A stretch of DNA of 39,374 bases from an uncultured Clostridia bacterium (GCA_947627855.1 CANQXR010000021.1:1-39374); one strand, 5' to 3'; counted from the stretch's first letter, positions 9,978 through 19,611 are shown. Program-made: numbers and translations. The notes: generated by a model from the sequence alone, not told the origin.

Positions 9978-10517
9978 GTGAATGAACTTAAAGAATATTA
10001 TGAAACTCAGATAGTGGACGCTATGATGAAGAAGTTTTCATATAAGAATAAATTACAGTGCCCTAAGATCGAGAAAATCGTTATCAACATGGGCGTAGGC
10101 GAGGGTAAGGAAAATGCAAAGGTTGTTGACAATGCCTGTGCAGACCTTACAAAAATTTCGGGTCAGAAGCCTATAATCACTAAGGCGAGAAAGTCAATAG
10201 CAAACTTCAAGCTTCGTGCAGGCGCACCTATCGGCTGTAAGGTTACACTCAGAGGCGAGAAGATGTACAGCTTCGCCAACAGACTTATAAATATTTCTCT
10301 TCCCCGTGTAAGAGACTTCAGAGGCGTAAGCGCTGACAGCTTTGACGGCAGAGGAAACTACACACTGGGACTTCGTGAACAGATCATGTTTCCGGAGATA
10401 GAATATGACAAGATTGACAAAATCAGAGGAATGGATATTGTATTTGTTACCACAGCAAGAACAGACGAAGAGGCGAGGGAACTTTTAAGATTGTTCGGTA
10501 TGCCTTTCAGAAAGTAA
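9978..10517 (+). CDS. rplE: 50S ribosomal protein L5
   Basis: L5, which binds 5S rRNA and contacts the P-site tRNA. 179 aa, the standard length. It starts with GTG at 9978 after GGGAGG. Conserved blocks are [45 protein letters not shown], and [12 protein letters not shown]. Confidence 0.97.
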   Translation: MNELKEYYETQIVDAMMKKFSYKNKLQCPKIEKIVINMGVGEGKENAKVVDNACADLTKISGQKPIITKARKSIANFKLRAGAPIGCKVTLRGEKMYSFANRLINISLPRVRDFRGVSADSFDGRGNYTLGLREQIMFPEIEYDKIDKIRGMDIVFVTTARTDEEARELLRLFGMPFRK

Positions 10518-10532
10518 AAGGGAGGACTTAAA

Positions 10533-10718
10533 ATGGCAAAGACATCACTTAAGTTAAAGCAGCAGAGAAAGGCCCGCTTTTCAACTCAGGCTTATACACG
10601 CTGCAGGATTTGCGGAAGACCTCATTCAGTTTTAAGAAAGTTCGGTATTTGTCGTATATGTTTCCGTGAGCTTGCCTATAAGGGTCAGATTCCGGGAGTT
10701 AAAAAGGCAAGCTGGTAA
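10533..10718 (+). CDS. rpsN: 30S ribosomal protein S14, zinc-binding type Z
   Basis: S14 of the short zinc-ribbon class, 61 aa. Four cysteines form two CxxC pairs (CRIC and CRIC, about 13 residues apart), expected to bind one zinc ion. In some Firmicutes a zinc-free paralogue replaces it under zinc shortage; none is seen here. AGGGAGG is upstream. Confidence 0.96.
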   Translation: MAKTSLKLKQQRKARFSTQAYTRCRICGRPHSVLRKFGICRICFRELAYKGQIPGVKKASW

Positions 10719-10740
10719 TTGCCGAAAGGAGGTTTTTTAA

Positions 10741-11142
10741 ATGTCAATGAGCGATCCTATTGCAGATATGCTTACAAGAATAAGAAATGCCAATACGGCT
10801 AAGCGTGACACAGTTGATGTTCCTTCATCAAAAATCAAGACGGCTATTGCCGATATTCTTACAGATGAGGGCTATATAAGCGGATATGAAATTATAGAAG
10901 ACGGCGTTAAGAAAACAATGAAAATCACACTTAAATACGGTGCAGATAAAAACGAAAAGGTTATCTCAGGTATTAAGCGTATTTCCAAGCCGGGACTTCG
11001 TGTTTACGCCCCTGCTGACAAAATGCCCAAGGTTCTTAACGGACTTGGTGTTGCGATCGTTTCCACAAACAAGGGAGTAATTACCGATAAGGAAGCCAGA
11101 AAATTAGGCGTAGGCGGCGAAGTTATCGCCTTTGTATGGTAA
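10741..11142 (+). CDS. rpsH: 30S ribosomal protein S8
   Basis: S8, a central-domain 16S rRNA-binding protein which in E. coli represses the spc operon. 133 aa. It shows [18 protein letters not shown] at the start and the conserved [27 protein letters not shown]-terminus. AAAGGAGG is upstream. Confidence 0.97.
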   Translation: MSMSDPIADMLTRIRNANTAKRDTVDVPSSKIKTAIADILTDEGYISGYEIIEDGVKKTMKITLKYGADKNEKVISGIKRISKPGLRVYAPADKMPKVLNGLGVAIVSTNKGVITDKEARKLGVGGEVIAFVW

Positions 11143-11158
11143 TTGGGAGGTGCTATAA

Positions 11159-11698
11159 ATGTCAAGAATAGGAAAACTTCCTGTTATTGTGCCTGCCGGA
11201 GTTGACGTGAAGCTTGAAGGCGGTAACGTAATTACGGTTAAAGGTCCCAAGGGAACTCTTACAAGGGCGCTTTCACAGGAAATGACTGTAAAGGTTGAAG
11301 AAGGCAGGGTCGTTGTTGAAAGACCCAGCGATTTAAAAAGACACAAGGCTTTACACGGACTTACCAGAGCGCTTATTCACAATATGGTTGTCGGTGTAAC
11401 AGAAGGATATAAGAAGGTTCTTGAAATAAACGGCGTAGGATACAGAGCTGCTAAAGCCGGAAACAAGCTTACACTCACACTCGGATATTCACACCCCGTA
11501 GAAATGACCGATCCTCAGGGTATCACGACCACCGTTGACGGAAACAAGGTCGTTGTTGAAGGTATCGATAAGGAAAAGGTTGGTCAGTTTGCCGCCGAGA
11601 TCAGAACAAAGCGTCCTCCCGAACCTTATAAGGGCAAGGGCATCAAGTATGCTGATGAGTATATAAGACGCAAGGTCGGCAAGGCAGGTAAGAAATAA
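11159..11698 (+). CDS. rplF: 50S ribosomal protein L6
   Basis: L6, near the sarcin-ricin loop and factor-binding site. 179 aa, two related domains. It begins [17 protein letters not shown], carries [14 protein letters not shown] turns, and ends with the family block [17 protein letters not shown]. 16 nt after rpsH with GGGAGG. Confidence 0.97.
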   Translation: MSRIGKLPVIVPAGVDVKLEGGNVITVKGPKGTLTRALSQEMTVKVEEGRVVVERPSDLKRHKALHGLTRALIHNMVVGVTEGYKKVLEINGVGYRAAKAGNKLTLTLGYSHPVEMTDPQGITTTVDGNKVVVEGIDKEKVGQFAAEIRTKRPPEPYKGKGIKYADEYIRRKVGKAGKK

Positions 11699-11719
11699 TT
11701 TATAAAGGAGTGAAAATCT

Positions 11720-12088
11720 ATGATTACAAAGGCAAATCGCAAGACTGCCAGGGCTAAAAGACACCAGAGAATCCGCAATAAGATTTCAGGCACACCTAAT
11801 CAGCCCAGACTTGCAGTTTTCAGATCTAATATGCATATGTATGCTCAGATTATAGATGATACCGCAGGAAATACTCTTGTTGCCGCTTCAACAGTTGAAA
11901 AGGCTGTTAAATCAGGACTTGAAAAGACAAATGATGTGGAGGCTGCCAAGGCAGTAGGCACAGCCATCGCAAAGAAGGCTCTGGACAAGGGTATAACTGA
12001 TGTTGTTTTTGACAGAGGCGGTTTTGTATATCAGGGCAAAATCAAGGCTCTGGCAGACGCTGCAAGAGAAGCGGGACTTAATTTCTAA
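11720..12088 (+). CDS. rplR: 50S ribosomal protein L18
   Basis: L18, which binds 5S rRNA with L5. 122 aa. Typical elements are the basic N-terminus ([29 protein letters not shown]), [11 protein letters not shown], and the C-terminal [24 protein letters not shown]. Confidence 0.97.
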   Translation: MITKANRKTARAKRHQRIRNKISGTPNQPRLAVFRSNMHMYAQIIDDTAGNTLVAASTVEKAVKSGLEKTNDVEAAKAVGTAIAKKALDKGITDVVFDRGGFVYQGKIKALADAAREAGLNF

Positions 12089-12102
12089 AAGGAGGGAACG
12101 TC

Positions 12103-12609
12103 TTGAATAAGAAGATTGATGCAGCAGCACTTGACCTTAAAGACACTCTCGTAACCATAAAGAGAGTAACAAAGACCGTTAAGGGCGGACGTAATATGAG
12201 ATTTACCGCACTTATGGTTGTTGGCGATGAGCAGGGTCATGTTGGTGTAGGACTTGGAAAAGCAAAGGAAATCCCGGAGGCTATAAGAAAGGGAAAAGAG
12301 GACGCCATGAAGCATCTTATCTATGTAGACAGAAATGCTGACGACTCGCTTTATCACGAAATACTTGCAAACTTCGGCGGAGCTAAAATCATAATCAAGC
12401 CGGCTCCTCAGGGAACAGGTATAATTGCCGGTGGTCCTGTGCGTGCGGTTATGGAGCTTGCAGGAATCAAAAACGTAAGAACTAAGTCACTTGGCTCAAA
12501 CAACAAGCACAATGTTTGCAACGCCGTTATAAGAGGGCTTAAAACAGCTACAACTCCCGAAAAGGTGGCACGCCTCAGAGGCAAGAGCGTAGAAGAAATC
12601 TTGGGTTAA
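12103..12609 (+). CDS. rpsE: 30S ribosomal protein S5
   Basis: S5, involved in decoding accuracy and the mRNA entry helicase activity. 168 aa. The start is TTG at 12103, supported by AAAAGGAGGG six nt upstream and by the family N-terminus; no ATG or GTG fits. Conserved parts are [25 protein letters not shown] and [20 protein letters not shown]. Confidence 0.96.
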   Translation: MNKKIDAAALDLKDTLVTIKRVTKTVKGGRNMRFTALMVVGDEQGHVGVGLGKAKEIPEAIRKGKEDAMKHLIYVDRNADDSLYHEILANFGGAKIIIKPAPQGTGIIAGGPVRAVMELAGIKNVRTKSLGSNNKHNVCNAVIRGLKTATTPEKVARLRGKSVEEILG

Positions 12610-12622
12610 GGAGGAATAAGCT

Positions 12623-12802
12623 ATGAAAATCAGAGTAGAACTTGTAAAATCACCCATAGGCGCTATTCCCAAGCACAGAAAAACGGTTGCTGCGCTGGGA
12701 CTCAAAAAGCTTCATGCCGTAAATGAGTATGAGGACTGTCCCGCAGTAAGAGGTATGATAAGACAGGTGTCACATCTTTTAAAGGTTACTGAATTAGATT
12801 AA
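12623..12802 (+). CDS. rpmD: 50S ribosomal protein L30
   Basis: L30, a 59-aa protein between S5 and L15. The translation begins [20 protein letters not shown] and continues [14 protein letters not shown], then [13 protein letters not shown], all typical of bacterial L30. ATG 12623 follows AAGGAGG by about 8 nt. It is in its normal place in the spc operon. Confidence 0.94.
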   Translation: MKIRVELVKSPIGAIPKHRKTVAALGLKKLHAVNEYEDCPAVRGMIRQVSHLLKVTELD

Positions 12803-12819
12803 AAGGAGGTGCTTTCCAA

Positions 12820-13263
12820 ATGAAGTTAGGTGAACTTAAGCCTGCTTTGGGTTCAAATGTTAAGAATTTCAGAAGAGGCAGAGGACATGGCTCGGGAAAC
12901 GGCAAAACAGCCGGCAAGGGTCATAAGGGTCAGAAGGCACGTTCGGGCGGCGGCGTAAGACCGGGCTTTGAAGGCGGACAGATGCCCTTATACAGAAGAA
13001 TACCCAAGAGGGGATTCAAGTGTATAAACACAAAGGAAATCGTTGCTATAAACGTTTCACTGCTGAATGAAATATTTGACGACGGAGCAGTTGTTGATAT
13101 TCCCGCACTTGCATCAAAGGGCTTGGTAAGCCACGCAAGGGACGGTGTTAAAATTCTCGGAAACGGAGAAATAACCAAGAAGCTTACCGTTAAGGTGAAC
13201 TTCTACAGTGCCGCAGCAAAAGAAAAAATCGAGGCGGCAGGCGGAAAAGCTGAGGTGATTTGA
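12820..13263 (+). CDS. rplO: 50S ribosomal protein L15
   Basis: L15, a late-assembly 23S rRNA-binding protein. 147 aa. It has the glycine- and basic-rich N-terminal extension ([45 protein letters not shown]) that runs through the subunit. The TGA stop overlaps the ATG of secY (TGATG), so the two are translationally coupled. Confidence 0.96.
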   Translation: MKLGELKPALGSNVKNFRRGRGHGSGNGKTAGKGHKGQKARSGGGVRPGFEGGQMPLYRRIPKRGFKCINTKEIVAINVSLLNEIFDDGAVVDIPALASKGLVSHARDGVKILGNGEITKKLTVKVNFYSAAAKEKIEAAGGKAEVI

Positions 13264-14516
13264 TGTTAAACACAATCAAGAACGCTTTTAAAGTAAAGGA
13301 AATAAGAATTAAAATTTTTTATATGCTTGCAGTTCTTCTGATTGTACGATTCGGAACATATATACCCGTTCCCGGCGTTGACGTCAATCAGTTGGCATCT
13401 GCTGATGTAAACACTACGCTTTTCTCATATATCGCCGGCGGAAGCTACGGAACCATTTTCGCTATGGGTATCGGACCCTACATCACGGCTTCGATTATAA
13501 TGCAGCTTCTTACCGTAGCCATTCCCAAGCTTGAAACAATGCTTAAGGAGGACGGCGAGGAAGGCAGAAAGAAAATAAACAAGTGGACACGTTATATGGC
13601 TTTGGGACTTGCTGTTATTCAGGGCTGCGGACAGATTTATTCTATCCATAATCTCTTCACACCTGAAAATCAGAACTTCTTCGCATATTTCGTTGCTCTT
13701 GTAACTATGGTAACAGGTACTATATTCGTAATGTGGCTCGGTGAGCTTCTTACGGAAGCCGGAATCGGCAACGGCTCGTCTTTCATAATCTTTGCAAATA
13801 TATTGGATAAGCTTGACGACGGTGTTGTTGTTCTTTACAACTACGTCTACGGCAAAACAATAATGGCATGGGTTGGTCTTGTTATACTTGCCGCTGTATT
13901 CGTTATACTTGTTACATTCGTAGTCCTTATACAGGACGGTGAAAGAAGAATACCCGTTCAGTATACGAGAAAAATGGTGGGACGAAAGTTTGTGGGCGGT
14001 CAGACGACATACCTTCCCATAAAGGTTAATATTGCGGGAGTTATGTCTATCATCTTCGCTATCTCACTCCTTCAGTTCCCTCAGACGATAGCTCAGTTTT
14101 TCCCGAATAATACAGTGCTTGCAAGAATCGTGAATATTCTTTCCATTCACAGACCTGTGGGCTGTATACTCTATATCATACTGATATTCTGCTTTACTTT
14201 CTTCTATACTTCATTCTCTTTCAATCCGGTAGAGGTTGCAAACAATATGAAGAAGGCGGGCGGACTTATACCGGGCGTGCGTCCCGGCAGACCTACCTCT
14301 GATTATATTCAGGGCATCGTTGACAGAATGTCACTTATAGGCGCTATCTGCTACGCAATAATGGCTCTCGCTCCTATAATTATGCAGGTGATATTCGGAA
14401 TCAATGTTTCCTTCGGAGGTACAACGCTTCTTATCGTTTCAGGCGTTGCGTTAGAGCTTATCAAACAGCTTGAGGCACAGCTTGTTATGAGAAATTATAA
14501 AGGATTTTTGGATTAA
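13263..14516 (+). CDS. secY: Preprotein translocase channel subunit SecY
   Basis: SecY, the membrane channel of the Sec export pathway. 417 aa with ten hydrophobic segments expected. Family blocks include RFGTYIPVPGVDVNQL, the plug/TM2 region GSYGTIFAMGIGPYITASIIMQLL, and the cytoplasmic loop VNIAGVMSIIFAISLLQFPQ. The start is ATG 13263, overlapping the rplO stop by one base; TTG 13260 would add one residue. The exported proteins at 2111 and 38099 would use this channel. Confidence 0.96.
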   Translation: MLNTIKNAFKVKEIRIKIFYMLAVLLIVRFGTYIPVPGVDVNQLASADVNTTLFSYIAGGSYGTIFAMGIGPYITASIIMQLLTVAIPKLETMLKEDGEEGRKKINKWTRYMALGLAVIQGCGQIYSIHNLFTPENQNFFAYFVALVTMVTGTIFVMWLGELLTEAGIGNGSSFIIFANILDKLDDGVVVLYNYVYGKTIMAWVGLVILAAVFVILVTFVVLIQDGERRIPVQYTRKMVGRKFVGGQTTYLPIKVNIAGVMSIIFAISLLQFPQTIAQFFPNNTVLARIVNILSIHRPVGCILYIILIFCFTFFYTSFSFNPVEVANNMKKAGGLIPGVRPGRPTSDYIQGIVDRMSLIGAICYAIMALAPIIMQVIFGINVSFGGTTLLIVSGVALELIKQLEAQLVMRNYKGFLD

Positions 14517-14581
14517 TTAACGCAGCAGACACCCTGTACCGGACGTACAGGGGCTGCGGCGGATATAAAGGAGGAGTTTTT

Positions 14582-15217
14582 ATGAAATTGGTTCTTATAG
14601 GCTGCCCCGGCGCAGGCAAGGGAACACAGGCTAAGGTTTTGTCGGAGCATTTTCACCTTGCTCATATTTCAACAGGGGACCTCTTAAGAGATCAGGTGAA
14701 AAGCGGGACTCCTCTCGGACTTAAGCTTAAGACCATTATGGAAAGCGGCGGACTTGTTTCCGATGAGATCGTGTCACAGCTTCTCAGACAGCGCATCGCT
14801 GAGGACGACTGCAAAAACGGCTATATTCTTGACGGCTATCCCAGAAACGTAAGTCAGGCTGAGGGGCTTGATGATATAGTTGGTAGCCTTGACAAGGTCG
14901 TGCTTATAGAAGTGCCCGATGAAGCTATTATAGAGCGTATGTCAGGCAGAAGAAGCTGTCCGGTCTGCGGAGCAATGTATCACGTAAAGAATAATCCTCC
15001 CAAGACAGAGGGTGTATGTGATAAGTGCGGCGGCGGACTCGTGGCAAGAAGCGACGATAATCCGGAAACAGTTAAGCACAGACTTGACGTTTTCCATTCA
15101 CAGACGGCTCCCGTAATAGATTATTACGATAAAAAGGGTCTTGTTCTGAAAATAGACGGAACCAAGGATATAGACGTTATATCCGGGGAGCTGATTGAAA
15201 TTCTTGAAAAGCTTTAA
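14582..15217 (+). CDS. adk: Adenylate kinase, zinc-lid type
   Basis: Catalyses ATP + AMP to 2 ADP in the cytoplasm. 211 aa, long form. The P-loop GCPGAGKG is at residues 7-14, the AMP-binding STGDLLR follows, and the lid domain holds four cysteines (CPVCGAMY... CDKCGG, about residues 126-150) that should bind zinc, as in Gram-positive enzymes. GGAGG lies upstream. The 65-nt gap after secY has a hairpin (CCCTGTAC with GTACAGGG) without a T-run. The map gene that commonly follows adk is absent. Confidence 0.96.
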   Translation: MKLVLIGCPGAGKGTQAKVLSEHFHLAHISTGDLLRDQVKSGTPLGLKLKTIMESGGLVSDEIVSQLLRQRIAEDDCKNGYILDGYPRNVSQAEGLDDIVGSLDKVVLIEVPDEAIIERMSGRRSCPVCGAMYHVKNNPPKTEGVCDKCGGGLVARSDDNPETVKHRLDVFHSQTAPVIDYYDKKGLVLKIDGTKDIDVISGELIEILEKL

Positions 15218-15241
15218 TGCTTTTCGGCAGGAGCGGATCGT

Positions 15242-15508
15242 ATGTTAAGTATAGGTCAACTCGTCTATTCAAAAAACGGACGGGACAAGGGTTATCCTTT
15301 CTTTATAACGGGAACCGAGGGAGAATATGTCTATATCTGCGACGGAAAAAGACGTACCCTCGACAAGCCCAAAAAAAAGAAAATAAAGCACGTCCAGATC
15401 ACGAACAGGGTGGACGGGCATATAAAGGAAAGCATAGAGAAACGGCTTTATCTTAAAGACTCCGATTTAAGATCGGCCCTTGCCGTATTAACAGGGAGTT
15501 TAGAATAA
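15242..15508 (+). CDS. KOW-domain RNA-binding protein (L14e-like)
   Basis: A small basic protein, 88 aa, of the KOW-domain family found in this position in many Clostridia. The KOW-like segment is at the start (IGQLVYSKNGRDKGYPFFITG..., residues 3-25), followed by a basic stretch DGKRRTLDKPKKKKIKH. Known relatives are annotated as L14e/L6e/L27e-like RNA-binding proteins, but a defined role is not established. It lies between adk and infA, taking the place usually shared with map, and is probably co-translated with the translation apparatus genes. Confidence 0.85.
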   Translation: MLSIGQLVYSKNGRDKGYPFFITGTEGEYVYICDGKRRTLDKPKKKKIKHVQITNRVDGHIKESIEKRLYLKDSDLRSALAVLTGSLE

Positions 15509-15526
15509 TATAAGGAGGTGTTAGCC

Positions 15527-15745
15527 TTGTCAAAGAATGATTTGTTGGAACTCACCGGAACGGTAATTGAAAAGCTGCCGGGCGCAACCTTTCTTGTGGA
15601 ACTTGAAAACAAGGTCACAATTACCGCTCATATTTCAGGTAAGCTTAGGATGAACTATATAAGGATCATACCCGGAGATAAGGTTAAAGTTGAGATGTCA
15701 CCTTATGATTTAACTAAAGGAAGAATTACCTGGAGAAACAAATAA
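15527..15745 (+). CDS. infA: Translation initiation factor IF-1
   Basis: IF-1, an OB-fold protein that occupies the ribosomal A site during initiation. From TTG 15527 it is 72 aa, the exact family length ([20 protein letters not shown]...). AAGGAGGT ends 7 nt before this TTG; the upstream GTG at 15518 falls inside that ribosome site and is rejected. The C-terminus reads [15 protein letters not shown]. Confidence 0.96.
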   Translation: MSKNDLLELTGTVIEKLPGATFLVELENKVTITAHISGKLRMNYIRIIPGDKVKVEMSPYDLTKGRITWRNK

Positions 15746-15760
15746 AGGAGGTAACTTAAA

Positions 15761-15874
15761 GTGAAAGTCAGAGCATCGGTTAAGCCTATGTGCGAGAAAT
15801 GCAGAATAATCAGACGCAAGGGCGCTGTCAGGATAATCTGTTCAAACCCCAAGCATAAGCAGAAGCAGGGCTGA
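15761..15874 (+). CDS. rpmJ: 50S ribosomal protein L36, zinc-binding form
   Basis: L36, 37 aa, the smallest ribosomal protein. It starts with GTG at 15761 after AAAGGAGG and reads (M)[20 protein letters not shown], then [15 protein letters not shown]. The C-C-C-H zinc set (C11, C14, C27, H32) is complete. Normal position between infA and rpsM. Confidence 0.95.
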   Translation: MKVRASVKPMCEKCRIIRRKGAVRIICSNPKHKQKQG

Positions 15875-15974
15875 TATTTTATTAATATGGTTTAACAGGG
15901 GGAGTACCCCTAAAAAGCCTTGATCATACGAATAAGTTGAAGTTATATAGATATTTTTTAGGAGGTGCAAATTA
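15875..15974 (+). other. 100-nt spacer before rpsM
   Basis: A gap longer than usual for this operon. It contains a short hairpin (AGGGG with CCCCT near 15896-15911) followed by a short A-run, and no convincing promoter. It could be an RNA control site for the alpha operon part, but the sequence does not show which. Confidence 0.3.
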
Positions 15975-16349
15975 ATGGCTCGTATAGCGGGTGTTGATTT
16001 ACCAAGAGAAAAAAGAGTTGAAATCGGCCTTACCTATATTTACGGTATAGGACGTTCAAGATCAAACAAGATATTAAGCGAAGCCGGCGTAAGCCCCGAC
16101 ACAAGAGTAAGAGATCTTTCGGACGATGAGGTAGCAAGAATTTCAGACGTTATTGCAAAGGACGAAGAAAACCATGTAGAGGGTGACTTAAGACGTCAGA
16201 TTGCTCTTAACATTAAAAGACTTACTGAAATAGGCTGTTACAGAGGCATTCGTCACAGAAGAGGACTTCCCGTTAGAGGACAGAAAACCAAAACCAATGC
16301 GAGAACTCGTAAGGGACCGAGGCGTACTGTCGCCAACAAGAAGAAATAA
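15975..16349 (+). CDS. rpsM: 30S ribosomal protein S13
   Basis: S13 of the head, contacting the P-site tRNA and the large subunit. 124 aa. It shows [33 protein letters not shown], and the C-terminal [21 protein letters not shown] with a basic tail. AGGAGGTG is upstream. Confidence 0.97.
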   Translation: MARIAGVDLPREKRVEIGLTYIYGIGRSRSNKILSEAGVSPDTRVRDLSDDEVARISDVIAKDEENHVEGDLRRQIALNIKRLTEIGCYRGIRHRRGLPVRGQKTKTNARTRKGPRRTVANKKK

Positions 16350-16364
16350 TAGGAGGTTTATAAA

Positions 16365-16766
16365 ATGGCTAAGAAATCAGCTAAAAGAACGACCGGCCGC
16401 AGACGCCGTGACAAGAAGGTTGTTGAACGTGGTCAGGCACATATCCAGTCAAGCTTTAACAATACAATAGTTACCATAACAGACGCAGCAGGAAACGCTC
16501 TTTCATGGGCATCAGCAGGCGAGCTGGGATTTCGCGGTTCAAGAAAGTCTACGCCCTATGCAGCTCAGATGGCAGCAGAAAAGGCAGCCAAGGCAGCTAA
16601 GGACTACGGTCTTAAAACCGTAGAGGTTTTCGTAAAGGGCCCCGGTTCAGGCAGAGAAGCAGCAATCAGAGCTTTACAGGCCTGTGACCTTTCGGTAACA
16701 CTTATCAAAGACGTAACTCCGGTTCCGCACAACGGCTGCAGACCACCGAAGCGCAGAAGAGTTTAA
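16365..16766 (+). CDS. rpsK: 30S ribosomal protein S11
   Basis: S11 of the platform, near the E site. 133 aa. The family parts are [53 protein letters not shown] and the final [16 protein letters not shown]. 15 nt after rpsM with AGGAGG. Confidence 0.97.
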   Translation: MAKKSAKRTTGRRRRDKKVVERGQAHIQSSFNNTIVTITDAAGNALSWASAGELGFRGSRKSTPYAAQMAAEKAAKAAKDYGLKTVEVFVKGPGSGREAAIRALQACDLSVTLIKDVTPVPHNGCRPPKRRRV

Positions 16767-16784
16767 TTAAGGAGGAAAGTTCAA

Positions 16785-17375
16785 ATGGCTAGAGAATCAG
16801 GTCCGATAGTAAAAAGATGCCGTTATCTCGGAATAGAGCCAAGCTATCTCGGCTCCTCAAAAAGACTCGGCAGACGCAGAAGAAATATGCGTAAGCTCAG
16901 TGAATACGGCGTTCAGCTTAAAGAAAAGCAGAAATTGAAATTTATATATGGCGTTCTTGAAAGACAGTTCAGATTATATTATGAGAAGGCTGACAAAATG
17001 CAGGGTATTACAGGTGAAAACCTTCTCAAGCTTCTTGAGCTTCGTCTTGACAATGTTGTTTTCAGACTGGGTCTTGGACGTACAAGACGTGAAGCAAGAC
17101 AGATCGTTCGTCATAATCTGATAACCGTAAATGGCAAGAAAGCAAACATTCCTTCGATTCAGCTGAAGGTGGGCGATGTTGTTGAGGTAAAGGAGAGCAA
17201 AAAGTCACTTGAAAGATTCAAGCAGGTTCTTGACACTACACATTCGAGAATAGTTCCCGCTTGGCTTGAGGCAGACAGAGAAGCCCTCAAGGGTACTGTA
17301 AGCTCCAACCCCGAAAGAGAACAGCTTGACTTCCCCATCAACGAAACGCTCATTGTCGAATTGTATTCTAAGTAA
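16785..17375 (+). CDS. rpsD: 30S ribosomal protein S4
   Basis: S4, a primary assembly protein and, in several bacteria, a translational repressor. 196 aa. It carries the S4 RNA-binding domain in its second half (LELRLDNVVFRLGLGRTRREARQ, RHNLITVNGKKANIPSIQLKVGD). Unlike in Bacillus, where rpsD is elsewhere, it is kept in the alpha operon here between rpsK and rpoA. Confidence 0.96.
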   Translation: MARESGPIVKRCRYLGIEPSYLGSSKRLGRRRRNMRKLSEYGVQLKEKQKLKFIYGVLERQFRLYYEKADKMQGITGENLLKLLELRLDNVVFRLGLGRTRREARQIVRHNLITVNGKKANIPSIQLKVGDVVEVKESKKSLERFKQVLDTTHSRIVPAWLEADREALKGTVSSNPEREQLDFPINETLIVELYSK

Positions 17376-17414
17376 TATTGGATTATTGCAATTTAAAAGA
17401 AGGAGGTTCGTCAC

Positions 17415-18371
17415 GTGTTTGAATTTGAAAAGCCTCGCATTGATATAGCTGAAATCTCTCCTGACGGAAAGTACGGCCGCTTTGTGGTTGAGCCTTTGGA
17501 AAGAGGCTATGGTATAACTCTGGGAAATTCTCTCAGAAGAATACTTCTTTCATCACTTCCCGGCTCGGCTGTAAGCAGTGTGAAATTTGATAATGTATTA
17601 CATGAATTTTCTACAATTCCCGGTGTTAAGGAAGATGTTACGGAAATTATCTTAAACCTTAAAAACCTGGCAATAAAAAACAACAGCGAAAGCTTCGAGC
17701 CCAAAACGGCGTATATCGACTTTGTGGGCGAGGGCGAGATTAAGGCAGGCGATATTAAGGTAGACCAGGATGTGGAAATAGTTAATCCTGACCTCCATAT
17801 TGCAACCTTGAGCGGCGGCGCAGACAGCAAGCTTTTTATAGAAATTGTCATTACAAAGGGCAGGGGATATGTGGAAGCAACACGAAACAGAACAGACAAA
17901 TCCATAAGGGTCATACCTGTGGATTCTCTCTATACCCCTGTTACACGAGTTAATTTTTCTGTTGATGATACTCGTGTGGGACAGATTACCGACTATGACA
18001 AGCTGACCATAGAGGTATGGACAAACGGGACGATAACTCCCGATGACGCTATAAGCCTGGGAGCAAAAATTTTAAGCGAACATCTCAACTTGTTTATAGA
18101 TCTTTCCGACAATGCCAAGAATGCGGAAATTCTTGTGGAAAAGGAAGAGGGCAAGAAGGAGAAGGTTCTTGAGCTTACCATAGAAGAGCTTGACCTTACG
18201 GTTCGTTCCTACAACTGCTTGAAGCGTGCCGGAATAAATACTGTTGAGGATCTTGCAAAGAAAACAGAGGAAGATATGATGAAAGTACGAAATCTTGGAC
18301 GCAAGTCTTTGGAGGAAGTGCTTAACAAGCTTGCCGAGCTGGGACTTACCCTAAGCCCCAGTGAGGATTGA
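17415..18371 (+). CDS. rpoA: RNA polymerase alpha subunit
   Basis: Alpha subunit of RNA polymerase, the assembly platform and upstream-DNA contact. 318 aa. The N-terminal dimerisation domain (about 1-230) has [28 protein letters not shown]. The C-terminal domain (about 250-318) has [25 protein letters not shown] and [15 protein letters not shown], the helix-hairpin-helix that binds UP elements. The start is GTG 17415 after AGGAGG. Confidence 0.97.
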   Translation: MFEFEKPRIDIAEISPDGKYGRFVVEPLERGYGITLGNSLRRILLSSLPGSAVSSVKFDNVLHEFSTIPGVKEDVTEIILNLKNLAIKNNSESFEPKTAYIDFVGEGEIKAGDIKVDQDVEIVNPDLHIATLSGGADSKLFIEIVITKGRGYVEATRNRTDKSIRVIPVDSLYTPVTRVNFSVDDTRVGQITDYDKLTIEVWTNGTITPDDAISLGAKILSEHLNLFIDLSDNAKNAEILVEKEEGKKEKVLELTIEELDLTVRSYNCLKRAGINTVEDLAKKTEEDMMKVRNLGRKSLEEVLNKLAELGLTLSPSED

Positions 18372-18393
18372 CAGATTTTAAGGAGGTTTAGTA

Positions 18394-18930
18394 ATGGCCG
18401 GTTATAGAAAACTTGGACGTACATCAAGTCAGCGTAAAGCCCTTTTACGCAACCAGGTTACAAACTTATTATACAGAGGAAAAATAAGAACAACTGAGTC
18501 AAAGGCTAAGGAAGTAAGAAGTATAGCTGAAAAGCTTATTACGATCGCCAAGAAGGAAGCCAACAATTTCGACACAGTTGAGGTTACTGCAAAGACGCCC
18601 AGAAAGGACGCATCGGGCAAGAGAGTAAAGGAAGTTGTAGACGGCAAGAAGGTTACCGTATATGACGAGGTTAAAAAGACTATCCGTAAGGATCAGCCCT
18701 CAAGACTTGCTGCAAGAAGAAAGATTCTTGCTTATCTCTATCCCGTAACCGAAAAGCCCGCCAACGGCAGAAAGGCAAGATCAAACACAAAGGCTGTTGA
18801 TATGGCAGCTCTTATGTTCGACACAATTGCACCCAAATATGCTGACAGAAACGGCGGATATACAAGAATAATCAAGCTTGGCGCAAGAAAAGGCGACGGA
18901 GCAGAAGAGGTTATTATAGAGCTTGTATAA
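18394..18930 (+). CDS. rplQ: 50S ribosomal protein L17 with central insertion
   Basis: L17 of the large subunit, next to the tunnel exit. 178 aa against about 120 in E. coli. The extra residues are mainly one insert at about 60-105 ([19 protein letters not shown]... to KDQPS), lysine-rich and probably exposed, plus a shorter one at about 120-133. The N-terminal [22 protein letters not shown] and C-terminal [18 protein letters not shown] are standard. From memory such an insert is a feature of Lachnospiraceae L17. It is the last gene of the operon. The ecfA-ecfA-ecfT-truA genes that often follow in Firmicutes are not here. Confidence 0.95.
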   Translation: MAGYRKLGRTSSQRKALLRNQVTNLLYRGKIRTTESKAKEVRSIAEKLITIAKKEANNFDTVEVTAKTPRKDASGKRVKEVVDGKKVTVYDEVKKTIRKDQPSRLAARRKILAYLYPVTEKPANGRKARSNTKAVDMAALMFDTIAPKYADRNGGYTRIIKLGARKGDGAEEVIIELV

Positions 18931-18937
18931 TATAAAG

Positions 18938-18965
18938 AAGGACCGACTTGGAATCGGTCCTTTTT
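18938..18965 (+). terminator. Terminator of the ribosomal operon, shared with the converging TIR gene
   Basis: A 9-bp stem AAGGACCGA (18938-18946) with its complement (18954-18962), 7-nt loop and a T-run to 18965. The minus-strand TIR gene ends at 18964-18966, so its stop codon lies in the T-run and the same hairpin sits just past the end of that gene. Read on the minus strand it is followed by a weaker CTTTATATT tract, so it may act in both directions. Confidence 0.85.
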
Positions 18966-19611
18966 AAATGATTTTTATGCGGTTTTTTATGGTTTCTGTT
19001 GCCTGTGGATATTTGTCGCAGTTTCTGTCCGAAAGTGTTTCCAAAAAGCTGTATATGTTAAGTTTTATAGCCTTAAAACGGCTAAGCTCGTCAGTAAGCT
19101 CTTTGTTATAGCCGCCGGAATTCTTTTCTATTTTTTCCTTGCAGTCTTTTTCTTTGCATTCCCAGAATTCTATGCGTGACGTTTTATTGTCGAAAATGTC
19201 ATAACTAAAAACGACGCATATTGTTTTGTCTGCCCAGTTGTTGTCCTTCATAAGCTCCAATGCTTCAAACATACAGGATTCTGACTTTAAATATGAGTCT
19301 GAGAGAAGGACTATTACCAAATCCTGATCTCCGATGGTTTTCATATATTCCGTTATGCTTGCGCCTTTTTCAAGGGTTTTGCGGTCTATATGGACATCGG
19401 CTATATCACGTATACTGTTTTCTATGTATGTGGCGGCTTCCGAGTCGTCCCAGCTGTATGATATGAAAACGGAGGGCTTGTGGCTTTTGGCTTTGTTCTG
19501 CTTAACCGGTGTAGGTGTTTCCGATATTACTACGGATTTTACTACATTATTATTGCCTTCTATTATTATATCGCCGGAATTAGATTTGATTTGTTTTCCG
19601 AAAAATTTCAT
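18964..19611 (-). CDS. TIR/SEFIR-domain protein with N-terminal GNNN motif
   Basis: A 215-aa protein in two parts. Residues 13-26 (GDIIIEGNNNVVKS) form a short beta-prone motif, followed by a Pro/Lys-rich linker (about 30-45). Residues about 46-170 form a TIR-family domain: VFISYSWDD (48-56) as box 1, DRKTLEKGASITEYM (76-90), a DLVIVLLSDSYLKS strand, and C113-x-x-E116, where E116 aligns by pattern with the catalytic glutamate of NAD-cleaving TIR domains. TIR domains in bacterial immunity cleave NAD or make cyclic ADP-ribose signals; a SEFIR adaptor assignment is the alternative. Its start is 18 nt after the stop of the solenoid gene, with AAGGTGAT upstream, so the two form an operon. The N-terminal motif repeats the C-terminal peptide of that partner. 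NADase activity is inferred only. Confidence 0.8.
   Translation of the reverse strand: MKFFGKQIKSNSGDIIIEGNNNVVKSVVISETPTPVKQNKAKSHKPSVFISYSWDDSEAATYIENSIRDIADVHIDRKTLEKGASITEYMKTIGDQDLVIVLLSDSYLKSESCMFEALELMKDNNWADKTICVVFSYDIFDNKTSRIEFWECKEKDCKEKIEKNSGGYNKELTDELSRFKAIKLNIYSFLETLSDRNCDKYPQATETIKNRIKII

Noticed and set aside
15905..15960. Internal promoter before rpsM (TTGATC and an A/T-rich -10)
   Set aside because: The -10 candidate matches the consensus poorly.
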